Origin: Chrysochromulina tobinii
Lineage: Eukaryota > Haptophyta > Prymnesiales > Chrysochromulinaceae
Length of the DNA: 19,722 nt
Assembly (NCBI GenBank): GCA_001275005.1
Contig: JWZX01002397.1
Coordinates: 1 to 19,722 of the forward strand
Direction: 5' to 3'
The notes beneath the pieces were generated by a model, which saw nothing but the letters and a program-made list of their open reading frames with translations, was not told the origin of the DNA and searched no databases. Positions 9,727 to 18,706 of the stretch are shown piece after piece. A program made the translations under genes and the position numbers. Positions within the stretch are counted from its first letter, which is position 1, and the number at the start of each line of letters is the position of its first letter.

Positions 9727-12346
9727 TCAGACCAAATAAAACGCCGCCGCCCCGCCAAGGGCAGCGAGGGCGGCGAGGTACGGTGCCGCGAGGCCGCCAA
9801 AGTAGATAAGAGCCGACACCTCGCCGAGTGAATCCACCTTGTATGGTGAGCGCCACAAGCCGCCGTGAACGGCTTGGGTCGAGAAGAGCTCGAGCGTGTT
9901 GTCGATCTTGAACTGTGCGCGATTCTTGCCATTCTTAGGTCCTTTGTCATCGAGGATGTCGTGCATGAGCATTGCAGCCATTACTGCGTTGGTCGTCTCT
10001 TGCTTGAAAATCTCATACTTGAAATAGGGCATGCCGCCATAGGCCCACGCGAAGGTCTTGTTATGGATCACGCTGAGCGTAGCGGTGGAGGGGGCCACCA
10101 TGGACGAGACCGTCGCCCCTGCATCATACTCGACTTGTGCGCGCCAGTGCTGCATGCGCTTCGCAAGCGCGTAGTTGGGTCCTTGCGCCACCGAGAGGCC
10201 GTCGACAAGTTTGATGGATTTGCCGCCCTGGGCCTGGACGGGCTCCGAAAAGTTCTTGATGAGGAACTTGCCTCCGGACAAGAGGTTGGCAAGCTTCTCG
10301 AGGCCGAGCGAGCCGAAGCCCGAACCGTAGTTGGCACGCGCAGCTGCATCGGATGCGTCCGTGCACACGTGGATGTCGGTCGGGGTGCAGAGGAAGGCGA
10401 CGCCGGTGGACGGGCGCGCCTTGCGGAGACGTGCGATGCAATAATCGGCGCACAGCGCAAGCTTCACGTGCAGCTCGCCGTCGAGGTACGTGTAGTTGCC
10501 GATCATCACCTTCGCGGAAGAGGGTAATTTCTTCTGCCACTCGACCAGCCAGTTGGCGATCTCGCCGGGCTGCTTCATCAGATCACAACCGGCGCTCTCG
10601 TACATGTCCTGCTCCGTCTTGCACTCGGACTGGGGCTGCGCAAGCGAGAAGCACAATCGCGCCACGCCGTCACACGGAAAAGCGGAGCTTGCTGCAACAA
10701 GGAGGCTGCAGACACCTTAGAGAGTGGAAAGATGAGTGCGCCCGGCGAGGCTTTGGCGGTCTCGCACAGTCTCTTCCACAACGTGTACGTCGGCCGCGGG
10801 CCACCTTTGCCCCAGCCGCCCGGAATGTCAATGGCCACGACAGTCGCACCCATCTCAAGCAGCTTAGGGAACGGCCCCATGGCTGAGCCCGCACCGATCA
10901 TCACGACGTATACATCCTCGAGGCTCTTGCCAGCTGCGAAGTAGTCCGAGGTGAAGCATAGAGCCTGCGCTGCGTCGGGTTCGATGATGCCGGCGGCGGC
11001 CCATTTCGTCGCCTGGTCCTTGAGCGCATCTTTGGAGAGTACCTTGTCCGCGGGCGGCGGATGTGGTTTGGTCGGGTGCCAGCCGCCGTCGTAGGGGATC
11101 TGGTACATGAGGCCTGCTCTGGACTTCGTTCCTTTGACTTCCCCCGTGTGGAACGACTCCTTGACCTTGTCGACCGTCGCCTCAAACGGCCCCTGCAGCT
11201 TCTGGTCGGCACTGTGAAAGACCATGTGCTCATTCATCCACTTCAGGCCAGCTTGCGCGGAGCCCAGGGCCGCTTTGGGACTCTCGCACCCGAGGCGCAC
11301 GAGGCTGACGATCTGCTTGTTGTAGCCAAAGCGCCCTGCGCACGTTCACAGCAGGGCTCCACAGGTGGGTCAGCACACGCGTTGCGGCGTTGCACGCTAG
11401 CGAGATATTGCAGCGCGTGAGTGCGATTGGCGAGGCCCGCTCACAGTTTTTGACACCGAGACATTTGGCGCTCGCAGCCTTGCCCTCCGGCGTGCCCATG
11501 CCCGCGAACGCCGCCGCAAAGACCTGCTTGCCGACCTCAGAGGTCGAGCGCCCTCCCTTGTCGTCGATCGGGAATTCGACACCAACGGGCGCCTTTGGTG
11601 GCTCTGGTGGCGGCGCGAAGCGCTTTTTGAAGGCACTCTTGCGATTCGAGACCATGTTCATGTACATGAAGGGCGACCCAGGTACGTAGGCTCGCGAGGC
11701 TGGCCTTGACCATCAGAGGCGCAAAGCCACCAAGAGCGACGCTCAAAGACGGATCGGAAAGTGCCGCGATCATTGTCATCACCTGTCAAGCATGGTGCGA
11801 CTCGATGCGCAACCGTGAGCGAAGTCTGGATGGCGGAGCACGCGTTCCTCGTCAGCGGCTTCCGGGAGCGTGTACCTCGCCTGTAATGCCCGTGGGGTAA
11901 AGGATTGCGAAGAGACTATACCGGAGCCAGAAAATAGGATATAACACACCCGTCTGCCCGCCCGGCCCAAGTAGGCCGTTGAGGTAGAAGCAGTAACGGG
12001 GCACTTCGACCAGTGCCCACGAGATGGCCATCATGCCACATTGCCAGGTCTTGCTCGCAGTCGGTGCAAGCATGATCACGACCATAAGGAGCAGGCGCGA
12101 GAGCACCTGGAGGACTGTGGTCAAAAATGGGCTATTCACCAGCTTGAGCAGAGCATGCACCATCTCAAGAGACATGGCCCACTGTGCAACATGAATGGAT
12201 GTGCCCATCGCCTCCCAGACCTTCGAGAGGTCGCCACCGGTCTTGGCGAGGCTTTGCCCAGCGAGCACTAGGGCGTATCCCCAGCCGCACATGCAGGCGA
12301 GGTTGTAAAGGGCAAGGTATGCTGACGTAAGATTCGTAATGGGCAT
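9727..12346 (-). CDS. HACD dehydratase-Rossmann fusion, minus copy (4 exons, frame break)
   Basis: Exons, in transcription order, are 12346-11876, 11782-11445, 11335-10716 and 10635-9727. Introns of 93, 109 and 80 nt are GT-AG; the second splits a Trp codon that matches NWRF in the paralogue. Residues 1 to about 200 are a 3-hydroxyacyl-CoA dehydratase membrane domain (LYNLACMCGW, LEMVHALLKLV, QVLSR, WLRYS, catalytic LYPTGITGE with Tyr150 and Glu157). A proline-rich linker (FAPPPEPPKAP) leads to a Rossmann domain with GAGSAMG and GPNYALAKRMQHWRA. The C terminus is a hydrophobic segment ending AAAFYLV. The likely role is the dehydration step of very-long-chain acyl-CoA elongation at the ER. Exon 2 needs a one-base frame change between the GGFAPLMVKAS part and YVPGSPFMYMNM, with no usable intron there. 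This is either a sequence error or a disabling mutation. Corrected length would be about 778 residues. Confidence 0.75.
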
Positions 12347-12554
12347 TTCCGGTCGCAGATAGCCGTGAAGCAGCGACGGGCGGCAAAGGGTGACACGGCG
12401 ACGGGCGCGATCGATCGACGCACGGAGGAGAGCGAGATCAAGTGCTCGTTAATTCTTGAGGTTACGTATCATGTGTTTGCATCGCGCATGCTCTCACGCG
12501 CGCCTGAGCACAAATCCCATCGGAAAACAAGTTTTCTACACAAGTTCCGTCGCC
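12347..12554. promoter_or_regulatory. Shared divergent promoter interval
   Basis: Only 208 bases separate the start codons of the two oppositely oriented HACD-Rossmann genes, so both core promoters and 5' UTRs must lie here or overlap the coding ends. I see no clear TATA box. An AT-rich patch occurs at 12448-12475. If the plus gene starts at its earlier ATG (12471), the shared interval shrinks to 124 bases. Confidence 0.6.
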
Positions 12555-14777
12555 ATGGAGGATACGCTCGGTGGAGTGTGCTTCCCGGTGACTAGTCGTG
12601 ACGCTGCGACGGGCAACGAGCCGCGCTCAACAAGCATCACGGGCCAGGCGGTTCTGGCAGATGCGATGGCGCCGTTCGACGCGAATGCGGCAAGAGAGGT
12701 GCTGGTAGAGAGGAATTGGCGGTTTCGGTATACACGCCACTTCATGAGAATGGTTGAAGTGTCAGCGGAATCGCCCGAGTGCGCGCTCGGAATCGCTCGA
12801 AGTGGGCTCAAATCCCTGTACAACCGCTTCGAATTCGTGCGCGACGGTCGACCGCATACGCTCGCCGCTGCGCTCGACGGTCACACTTTTCCTGGAAGCT
12901 TTGGCACTGGCTTCATTACGGGTGGCAAGCCGAAGCCCAGCCGATTCGAGCTCGGCGTGCCGTACAATGGCGGCGTCCTCCACGGAGACGCGTTGCTCGA
13001 GCAGATCGAGGACTGGGTGCATCGCGGGACGATCGAGTTCTCGTGTGGAGCGGCCATGAGCCTCGCGGCACAGAGTGGGGCTGACTGGTTGGACTTGTCT
13101 GGAAGGTACTTCGTGCTCTTAGGCGCGGGCTCCGCCATGGGACCTCTACACGTTCTGCTTGCCCTCGGTGCGAACGTGGTCGCAGTGGCGCGTCGCGGCA
13201 CCACCAAGTGGAGGCCGATTTTGCAGGCAGCGCGCACCTCCTGTGGCACGCTCACCTTCCCGCTGCCCGTCGGCAAGACTCAAGAGGATTACAGCGATGA
13301 TGCGGCGCTTTGCGAAGCAGCTGGCTGCAACCTCCTGACCGAGACACCCGAGCTGCGCAACTGGCTTCTCGCGCTGCATCTTGGCCAGCCGCTCTGCGTG
13401 GGAGCATACGCCTACATTCCGGGCGAGCAATTCCCACGAGTCGCACTCGCCATGGATGCGATCGTAAAAGCCCTTGCGGAAGAGCGTCAGGCGGCGGTAG
13501 CCTTCCTCGGAACTCCCACGGATGTGCACCTCGTGCCTGCCGCCGCGCACGCGGCTGCTATGACCAACTACCACCGCGCGCCGCTGTGGCAAAAATTGCT
13601 TACGGTGCTATCGCGCGGCCGCTGGTGTGCCAAGAATGGGCGCAAGTTGCTGACGATGGACGGCGAGACACTGTGCTACTGCAACGCGCTCATCGTACAG
13701 CAGGGGCCCAATTATGCACTTGCGAAGCGCATGCAGCACTGGAGGGCCATGCTTGTGCGGGAAGAAGGCTGCATTGTCTCAGCCAACATTGCACCGTCGA
13801 CAGCGACGCACTCGGTGACGCAGAACCGGATGTTTGCGCGCGCCTACGCCTCGCTGCCCGCTTGGCGGCCGTACGAGGTGCCGGGGCCCGAGACCTCAAC
13901 GGCGGCGATGGCCCTGCTGTTGCTCCACGACCTCAACCAGCCCATGCACGCTGGCGCCCCCGCCATGCGCCTGGTGAACCCACTACAGCTCTTCTCGCAC
14001 GGCAGCTTTCATGGCGGCACGTGGAGATGTGCGCACACCTTTCAATCTATAACCGAGCCCGCCGTGGCACTCTACTACTTCAACCAATTCGTGGTGCGCT
14101 CCTACCTGGTCATGTACAACCTTGTGCAGACGGGTGGTTGGGTGCTTGTACTCGTACTGGCGCTCGTGCATTACAGTCAGCGTATAGAGGGGTCGTCGGC
14201 GTGGGCGGCCTTCGGGGCCCCGCTCGCCTGTTTCCAGAGCTTCGCGGCACTCGAGGTGGTGCACTCTGCGCTCGGACTCGTGAAGAGCCACGTGCTCACC
14301 ACAGCGTTGCAGGTCGCTTCACGCGTGGGCCTGGTAGCCGTCGCGAGCCGCATACCCGAGCTACACACGCAACCCTCGATTGCTCTCTTCACTCTCTCAT
14401 GGGCTATGACCGAGGTGGTGCGATACTCTTGGTATGCCACCCATCTGCTCTCCAAGCCACAACCGATGCACACGTGGCTGCGCTACTCTACGTTCATTAT
14501 CCTTTACCCAATTGGGACGGCAGGCGAGCTGTTCTTCTACTATGCGGCCTGGCCTGCTCTTTCCCGTGTGCACATTGCGGCTGACGTCACCCTCGGTTCC
14601 ATCCTCATGTATGTAGTGTTTCCCGCGTATGTGCCCGGGCTGCCATTCCTCTACCTGCACATGTTCCAGCAGCGAAGCAAAGCGCTCCGACGCTCTGCCT
14701 TGGCTGTGAGCAGTGGCTGCGATTGGGAGCCGCGCACGAGTAGCGTGCGCGGGTCCCAGCTTGAAAAAGAACTGTGA
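12555..14777 (+). CDS. Rossmann-HACD dehydratase fusion, plus copy (intronless)
   Basis: One uninterrupted frame of 740 residues starts at 12555 in a strong context (GTCGCC-ATG-G). An in-frame ATG at 12471 would add 28 residues but has poor context. Residues 1 to about 505 hold a nucleotide-binding Rossmann-type domain with GAGSAMG at 190-196, a GANVVAVAR second strand, and GPNYALAKRMQHWRA containing Tyr387-x3-Lys391. Residues 510 to about 720 are a complete PHS1/PAS2/HACD domain: LVMYNLVQTGGW, LEVVHSALGLVKS, QVASR, WLRYS and LYPIGTAGE. By yeast Phs1 numbering these keep Glu60, Gln79, Arg83, Arg141, Tyr149, Gly152 and Glu156 equivalents (here catalytic Tyr651 and Glu658). It should dehydrate 3-hydroxyacyl-CoA to trans-2-enoyl-CoA in the ER membrane. 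The N-terminal domain could be a divergent ketoacyl reductase, which is inference. Domain order is the reverse of the minus-strand neighbour. Confidence 0.9.
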   Translation: MEDTLGGVCFPVTSRDAATGNEPRSTSITGQAVLADAMAPFDANAAREVLVERNWRFRYTRHFMRMVEVSAESPECALGIARSGLKSLYNRFEFVRDGRPHTLAAALDGHTFPGSFGTGFITGGKPKPSRFELGVPYNGGVLHGDALLEQIEDWVHRGTIEFSCGAAMSLAAQSGADWLDLSGRYFVLLGAGSAMGPLHVLLALGANVVAVARRGTTKWRPILQAARTSCGTLTFPLPVGKTQEDYSDDAALCEAAGCNLLTETPELRNWLLALHLGQPLCVGAYAYIPGEQFPRVALAMDAIVKALAEERQAAVAFLGTPTDVHLVPAAAHAAAMTNYHRAPLWQKLLTVLSRGRWCAKNGRKLLTMDGETLCYCNALIVQQGPNYALAKRMQHWRAMLVREEGCIVSANIAPSTATHSVTQNRMFARAYASLPAWRPYEVPGPETSTAAMALLLLHDLNQPMHAGAPAMRLVNPLQLFSHGSFHGGTWRCAHTFQSITEPAVALYYFNQFVVRSYLVMYNLVQTGGWVLVLVLALVHYSQRIEGSSAWAAFGAPLACFQSFAALEVVHSALGLVKSHVLTTALQVASRVGLVAVASRIPELHTQPSIALFTLSWAMTEVVRYSWYATHLLSKPQPMHTWLRYSTFIILYPIGTAGELFFYYAAWPALSRVHIAADVTLGSILMYVVFPAYVPGLPFLYLHMFQQRSKALRRSALAVSSGCDWEPRTSSVRGSQLEKEL

Positions 14778-15755
14778 CCATGCGACGTTCCTGTTCCCGG
14801 TCGGGCCACGTAAACTTAGGGTCTCCCGCGTTATCCCGCGTTGGTTGATCGGCGGTTCTTCAAATAACTACCACAATTCGGCAGCCTGGTGAGCGCGACA
14901 TCCCGGGTGTCCCGCTGTCGCAGCACGCAAATAAGCTAGACCAGGCAGCAGGCTCGCTCGTGCGGGCCCGGTGGCAGGCTCTCGAGTCTCGTGTGGACGA
15001 CCGGCGATCGCCGGCGGGTGCGGGCCCCGGGCCGCCCGCCGGCCCGTAGCTACGCCGCCTAAATCCGAGGGCCTATCAAAGGCTTTCCCGCTTAAATTTC
15101 CGTTGAAGGATGTCTTTTGGATGCCTTAGATCTGGCCGCTGGGCGCGAATCCCCTACCGTAACCGTTCCCGCCGCGCAAGGGGTTCCCCCAAAACACCCG
15201 GGAGAGACCTAAGAGAGACCGGCCCATTCTGGGTCGTCTCCCGTGATCCGCTTGTACCCGCAAACGCCGCATCCCCCCTGTCTGGTTGTTCCATGATGGG
15301 TACCGTCCTGTAATCTGGCCCTTCACGTTGGGTCACAGCCGTGTAACTTTGGGCGTCACACGGCAAGATAGGGAACATGGGCCTGGAAGGGTTGCTTCTG
15401 GAGCCTGCATGTAGCCGCATACACCACGCAGTGTGTCAGGCACCTGTCAGCCAAACTACTTCTATGGTCATCAAGACCTGTGGCTTTACCTGTGGCTGCC
15501 TACCACACGTGTAGCAGTACCGCGCGGTTAAATTGGTTAAAGTCTTAAACTACATGTAGTTCTAGAGCTGACTGCTGACATCTGACAAATCACCCTTTTC
15601 TCCCCATAACCACGCGCGCCCGCACCCCTAGGATGCCGGCCAACAAGTATTCATGCACCGGTACGATCATCCGCGGTCGTATGAAAGGAAGACGAGGCTC
15701 ATTTTCCGCCCCGGCGGCCTAAAAGCACGGCGCCGTCGCGGTCATTTTCGCCACC
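14778..15755. other. Intergenic region with delta-COP promoter
   Basis: Nearly 1 kb lies between the end of the plus-strand HACD fusion and the delta-COP start codon. Short open frames here show no motif. The left half should contain the 3' end of the fusion gene and carries a GC hairpin (15001-15043). The right end (about 15530-15755) is less GC-rich, with TAAATTGGTTAAAG and repeated CTGAC/CTGACA motifs, and probably holds the delta-COP promoter and 5' UTR. No tRNA-like or rRNA-like structure was found. Confidence 0.55.
15001..15043. repeat. GC-rich palindrome and hairpin
   Basis: A perfect 14-bp palindrome, CCGGCGATCGCCGG, spans 15001-15014. It overlaps a second inverted repeat whose 9-bp arms are GCCGGCGGG (15010-15018) and CCCGCCGGC (15035-15043), with a 16-base loop. 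The structure lies 224 bp after the stop codon of the upstream gene. It may affect 3'-end formation, but that is only a guess. Confidence 0.7.
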
Positions 15756-17740
15756 ATGGTGAGTTCTCGTGTTCTCCATTCGGCGTTGCCTGGCCTGCTC
15801 GCGAGCCACACGGCAGAGTAGCAATCGGTCGCCTGAGATAGCTGGTTTCGCCTGGCAAGCTGCTACGTGATCAGCACATAACTCAAAGTGCATCTCACTC
15901 CATTGAGTATGGCTGAGTGGCACTTGCTGGTGTGCGCACGCAGGTCTGCCTCTCGGTGGCAATCCTCACGAAGCAAGGCAAGATCCTGCTTGCGCGCCAG
16001 TTTGTCGAGATGACGCGGATGAAGGTCGAGAACCACCTCGCCACCTTCCCCAAGCTGATCGGCACGGAGCGCCAGCATAACACGGTAGAGACTGCAGAGG
16101 TGCGCACTGGGGGCTGCTTCTGCTTGCTGGATCCCGCGCGCGATTAGGGTGCAACGCACGTGCGGCCCTGACCGCTCTACGCTCTCGCGAATGCAGGTTC
16201 GGTACGTATACCAGCCAATCGAGTCGCTGATCCTCGTGTTGGTCACCAACAAGCACTCCAACATCGTAGAGGATCTCGAAACGCTGCGGCTCTTCGCCAA
16301 GATGGTGCCGGTGCGCTCACTGTGACCCGTTGCGGCCTAGCGCCGCGCACTTGCTGACAGCTCCTTGTCGTCCATCTCCTCTCACACTTGTGCGATTTCC
16401 CCGCCCAGGAGCACTGCCCCGGTGAGGTAGACGAGGCAGCCGTGTGCAAGAACGCCTTCGAGCTGCTCTTCGCCTTCGACGAAATTATCGCATGTGGCTG
16501 CGGCTACCGCGAGAACGTCTCGATGCGCGAGGTGCAGGTGGCGCTGGAGATGGAGTCTCACGAGGAGAAGCTGGCCAAGATGATCCGCCAGTCCAAGGAG
16601 CGCGAGGCACAGCAGGAGATGGTGCGCAAGGCGAAGCAGATCTCGCGGGAAAATCGCTCCAAGGGCATCGGCGGCAGCGGCGGAATCGGTTCGATGCGTG
16701 ACTTTGCCGACGATCTGCGCAGCGGCGCCGCGCAGGTGCAGGCATCCATTGAGGCGGCAGGGGCGATGCCAGGCGTCGGTCCATCTGCGACACCTGCGTA
16801 TGGTGTTAGCAGCGGCTATGGTGCGCCGCCGCCGAAAAAGGGCACCGGCATGCAGCTCGGCAGCGCGAAAAAGGGGCCCGCAGGGGCCTCCCTCTTGCAA
16901 GCGATGGCCGCGGAGGCGGAAAGCGAGGCGGTTGGCACAGCTGCCGCGCGGCCGGCCGCCGCGGCAGGCGGGGGCTTTGCGAGTGGCGGCGGCGGCGGCG
17001 GGGGCGTATCCCTCGTTGCTGATGAGAAGCTCGTTGTTCAGATGTCGCGCGACGGCGGGCTGCAGAGCTTTGAGGTCAAGGGTGACCTGCAGCTGCTCGT
17101 GACGGATGCTGCGCATGGTAAGGCGCTCGTGCCGCTTGCACTTGGTGCCAACCCAGGCTACCAGTTCAAAACGCACCCCAACATCAATAAGCCCGCCTTC
17201 CAAACCGACTCGATCCTCGGGCTTCGCGATCCGACGCGACCATTCCCGCTTGGCTCTGCGGTTGGCGTGCTCAAGTGGCGGATGGTGTCGACGGACGAGA
17301 GCATCGTGCCGCTCATGATCAACTGCTGGCCCACTCAGACGGGCGGTAACGCTTGGGAGGTGAACGTCGAGTATGAGCTTGGCGCGGCCTATGTTGGCAA
17401 GCTTGAGCTGCGCAACCTGACCGTCACCATCCCGGCGCCCGTCGAAGCCGTGCCGCAGATTTCTCCGTCCAACGGCACGGCCTCCTTCTCCAAGCGTGAC
17501 GCGGCGATCACGTGGCACGTGCCCATCATCGACGCGACCTCCACCTCGGGCACGGTCGAGTTTGCCCTTTCTGGCCTGTCGAGCGCAGATGCTCTCTTTC
17601 CCATCAATTGCAGCTTCACGGGCGTCGCCACGCTCTGTGAACTTGGGATTACTGAGGTGCGCTCGGCTGAGGCAGGCGGCGGCCCCCTGCCCTTCAAGTA
17701 CGAGCCGTCCCTCTCTGTCGAGTCGTACGTGATCTCTTGA
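15756..17740 (+). CDS. ARCN1: Coatomer subunit delta (delta-COP, archain)
   Basis: Four exons join in phase 0: 15756-15758, 15944-16099, 16197-16310 and 16409-17740, giving 534 residues (the human protein has about 511). Exon 1 is only the initiator ATG in a perfect GCCACC-ATG-G context, directly followed by a GTGAGT donor. The first residues ([54 protein letters not shown]) match the delta-COP longin-like domain, residues 1 to about 140. A charged helical linker ([20 protein letters not shown]) and a Gly/Ala-rich hinge follow. The C-terminal mu-homology domain runs from about residue 295 to the end. Delta-COP is part of the F-subcomplex of COPI, which coats Golgi-to-ER vesicles. A two-residue Cys-Gly insertion precedes GYRENV. 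CTGAC/CTGAG branch-like motifs occur in each intron. Identification is firm. Confidence 0.95.
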
Positions 17741-18261
17741 TCGCCACCGGCGCGCTAGGCTTGGGCACAGGCCACAGGCCGCTACTTCTGCTTGTGGGGG
17801 GACGGCCGCGGGCGGTCTTACCGCGATCGGGATCGCGCGCGCGATCTCTCGGAGCGAGCGGCACTGCTACCGAGAGAAGTAGGCACTGCGGAACTCTCCT
17901 AAATCTGCTGTGAATGGGTGCGGGGGGCAATGCGAGCGAGAGCCAGCACACGCCAGGCTCCTCTCCTGACGATCGGATCGTTTTATGGTGGTTGCGCGTA
18001 ATATGGGCCCAGGGGGCGAGGGCTGGGGACCCGCTTTAATCCATCGGTGGAACAACCAGGTTGCCTGGATTACGGTCTGTGAAACGCTAAACGCGCGCAT
18101 TCCACCCTAGAAACTTTAACGCGACCTCACACAGACACACACATTTTCGACGACCCCTCTTCTGAGGTTCTGAGACACAGGCACACCGTGGAACAATACG
18201 GGGTTCGGGTCGAGATACCTACTGAGGCTCACTCACTCACTCACTCACTCACTCACTTAAC
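17741..18261. other. Intergenic region, convergent 3' ends
   Basis: About 520 bases between the delta-COP stop and the end of the rightmost minus-strand gene. It contains GC-rich sequence, a short CACAGACACACACA stretch near 18128-18143 and a CTCA microsatellite at its right end. No gene or structured RNA is apparent. Confidence 0.55.
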
Positions 18262-18269
18262 TCACTCAC
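18228..18269. repeat. CTCA microsatellite
   Basis: About seven CTCA tetranucleotide units run from 18228 to 18257. A short interruption (TTAA) and two more units follow. The last units overlap the stop codon of the minus-strand frame that ends at 18262, so repeat length changes could alter that C terminus. Confidence 0.9.
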
Positions 18270-18588
18270 GATCATCCGGATGCACGGCTCCGCCGTTGTC
18301 AAGGTGCGTCAGCCAGCGCTCGTACTCCTCGGTGGAATCGTATGCATCGTACGCTTCGTACGGATCGATTGCAATCGAGTCTCGGAGAGCCTGCCCGAGT
18401 GTCGGCCAGCTGTCTTCTTCTGCCTCTTCTTCCTCATCGTCCTGAACACCGTCGCTCTCGTCTTCGCTCGGGTCGCGCTCGGGTACAGAAGGGTGGTACA
18501 GGTCATAAATCTCCGGATGATCGAAGGCGTAGAGGACGTCGAACAAGAGCCCATCGCACAGACGGTGCTTGCGTAGCGTCGAGTCCAC
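18262..18588 (-). CDS. Probable acidic C-terminal exon, unknown protein
   Basis: A minus-strand frame ends at 18262 and reads back to about 18588 without an ATG start; a stop codon lies just upstream of that. The likely exon start is a splice acceptor near 18568 (CGCAAG before CACCGTCTG). It encodes about 100 residues: an aromatic helix (GLLFDVLYAFDHPEIYDLYH), a Glu/Asp run (DDEEEEAEED) and a Tyr/Glu-rich tail (YEAYDAYDSTEEYERW in part). It lies directly downstream of the OTU-like frame on the same strand and may be its last exon, joined across about 140 bases with GTGAGT donor candidates at 18697-18708. I could not find a unique in-frame junction. No family recognised. Confidence 0.45.
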   Translation of the reverse strand: MDSTLRKHRLCDGLLFDVLYAFDHPEIYDLYHPSVPERDPSEDESDGVQDDEEEEAEEDSWPTLGQALRDSIAIDPYEAYDAYDSTEEYERWLTHLDNGGAVHPDDRE

Positions 18589-18660
18589 GCGTCAAGCAAG
18601 GGTAAAGGTAATGGGTGCTTGGTAGAGCTGTGTGTGTAGGGCTGTAGCGTCGAGTCCACG
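18573..18660. repeat. 17-bp direct repeat pair
   Basis: GTAGCGTCGAGTCCACG occurs exactly at 18573-18589 and 18644-18660, 71 bp apart. The pair lies within the stretch that separates the two minus-strand frames, so a small duplication or insertion may have disturbed a splice region here. Confidence 0.9.
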
Positions 18661-18706
18661 TGCTAACCCTAACACTCTCTCGTCTCAGGCGACTCACCTC
18701 ACTGAC

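Noticed and set aside
9865-10886. Plus-strand open frames opposite the minus HACD fusion
   Set aside because: They mirror exons with strong paralogue support on the minus strand and carry no motif themselves.
13310-14584. Long 424-codon open frame inside the plus-strand HACD fusion
   Set aside because: It overlaps the confirmed coding frame, is arginine-rich and has no motif; it is a GC-driven shadow frame.
18663-18675. CTAACCCTAAC resembling telomere repeat
   Set aside because: Fewer than two units; far too short for a telomere or interstitial array.
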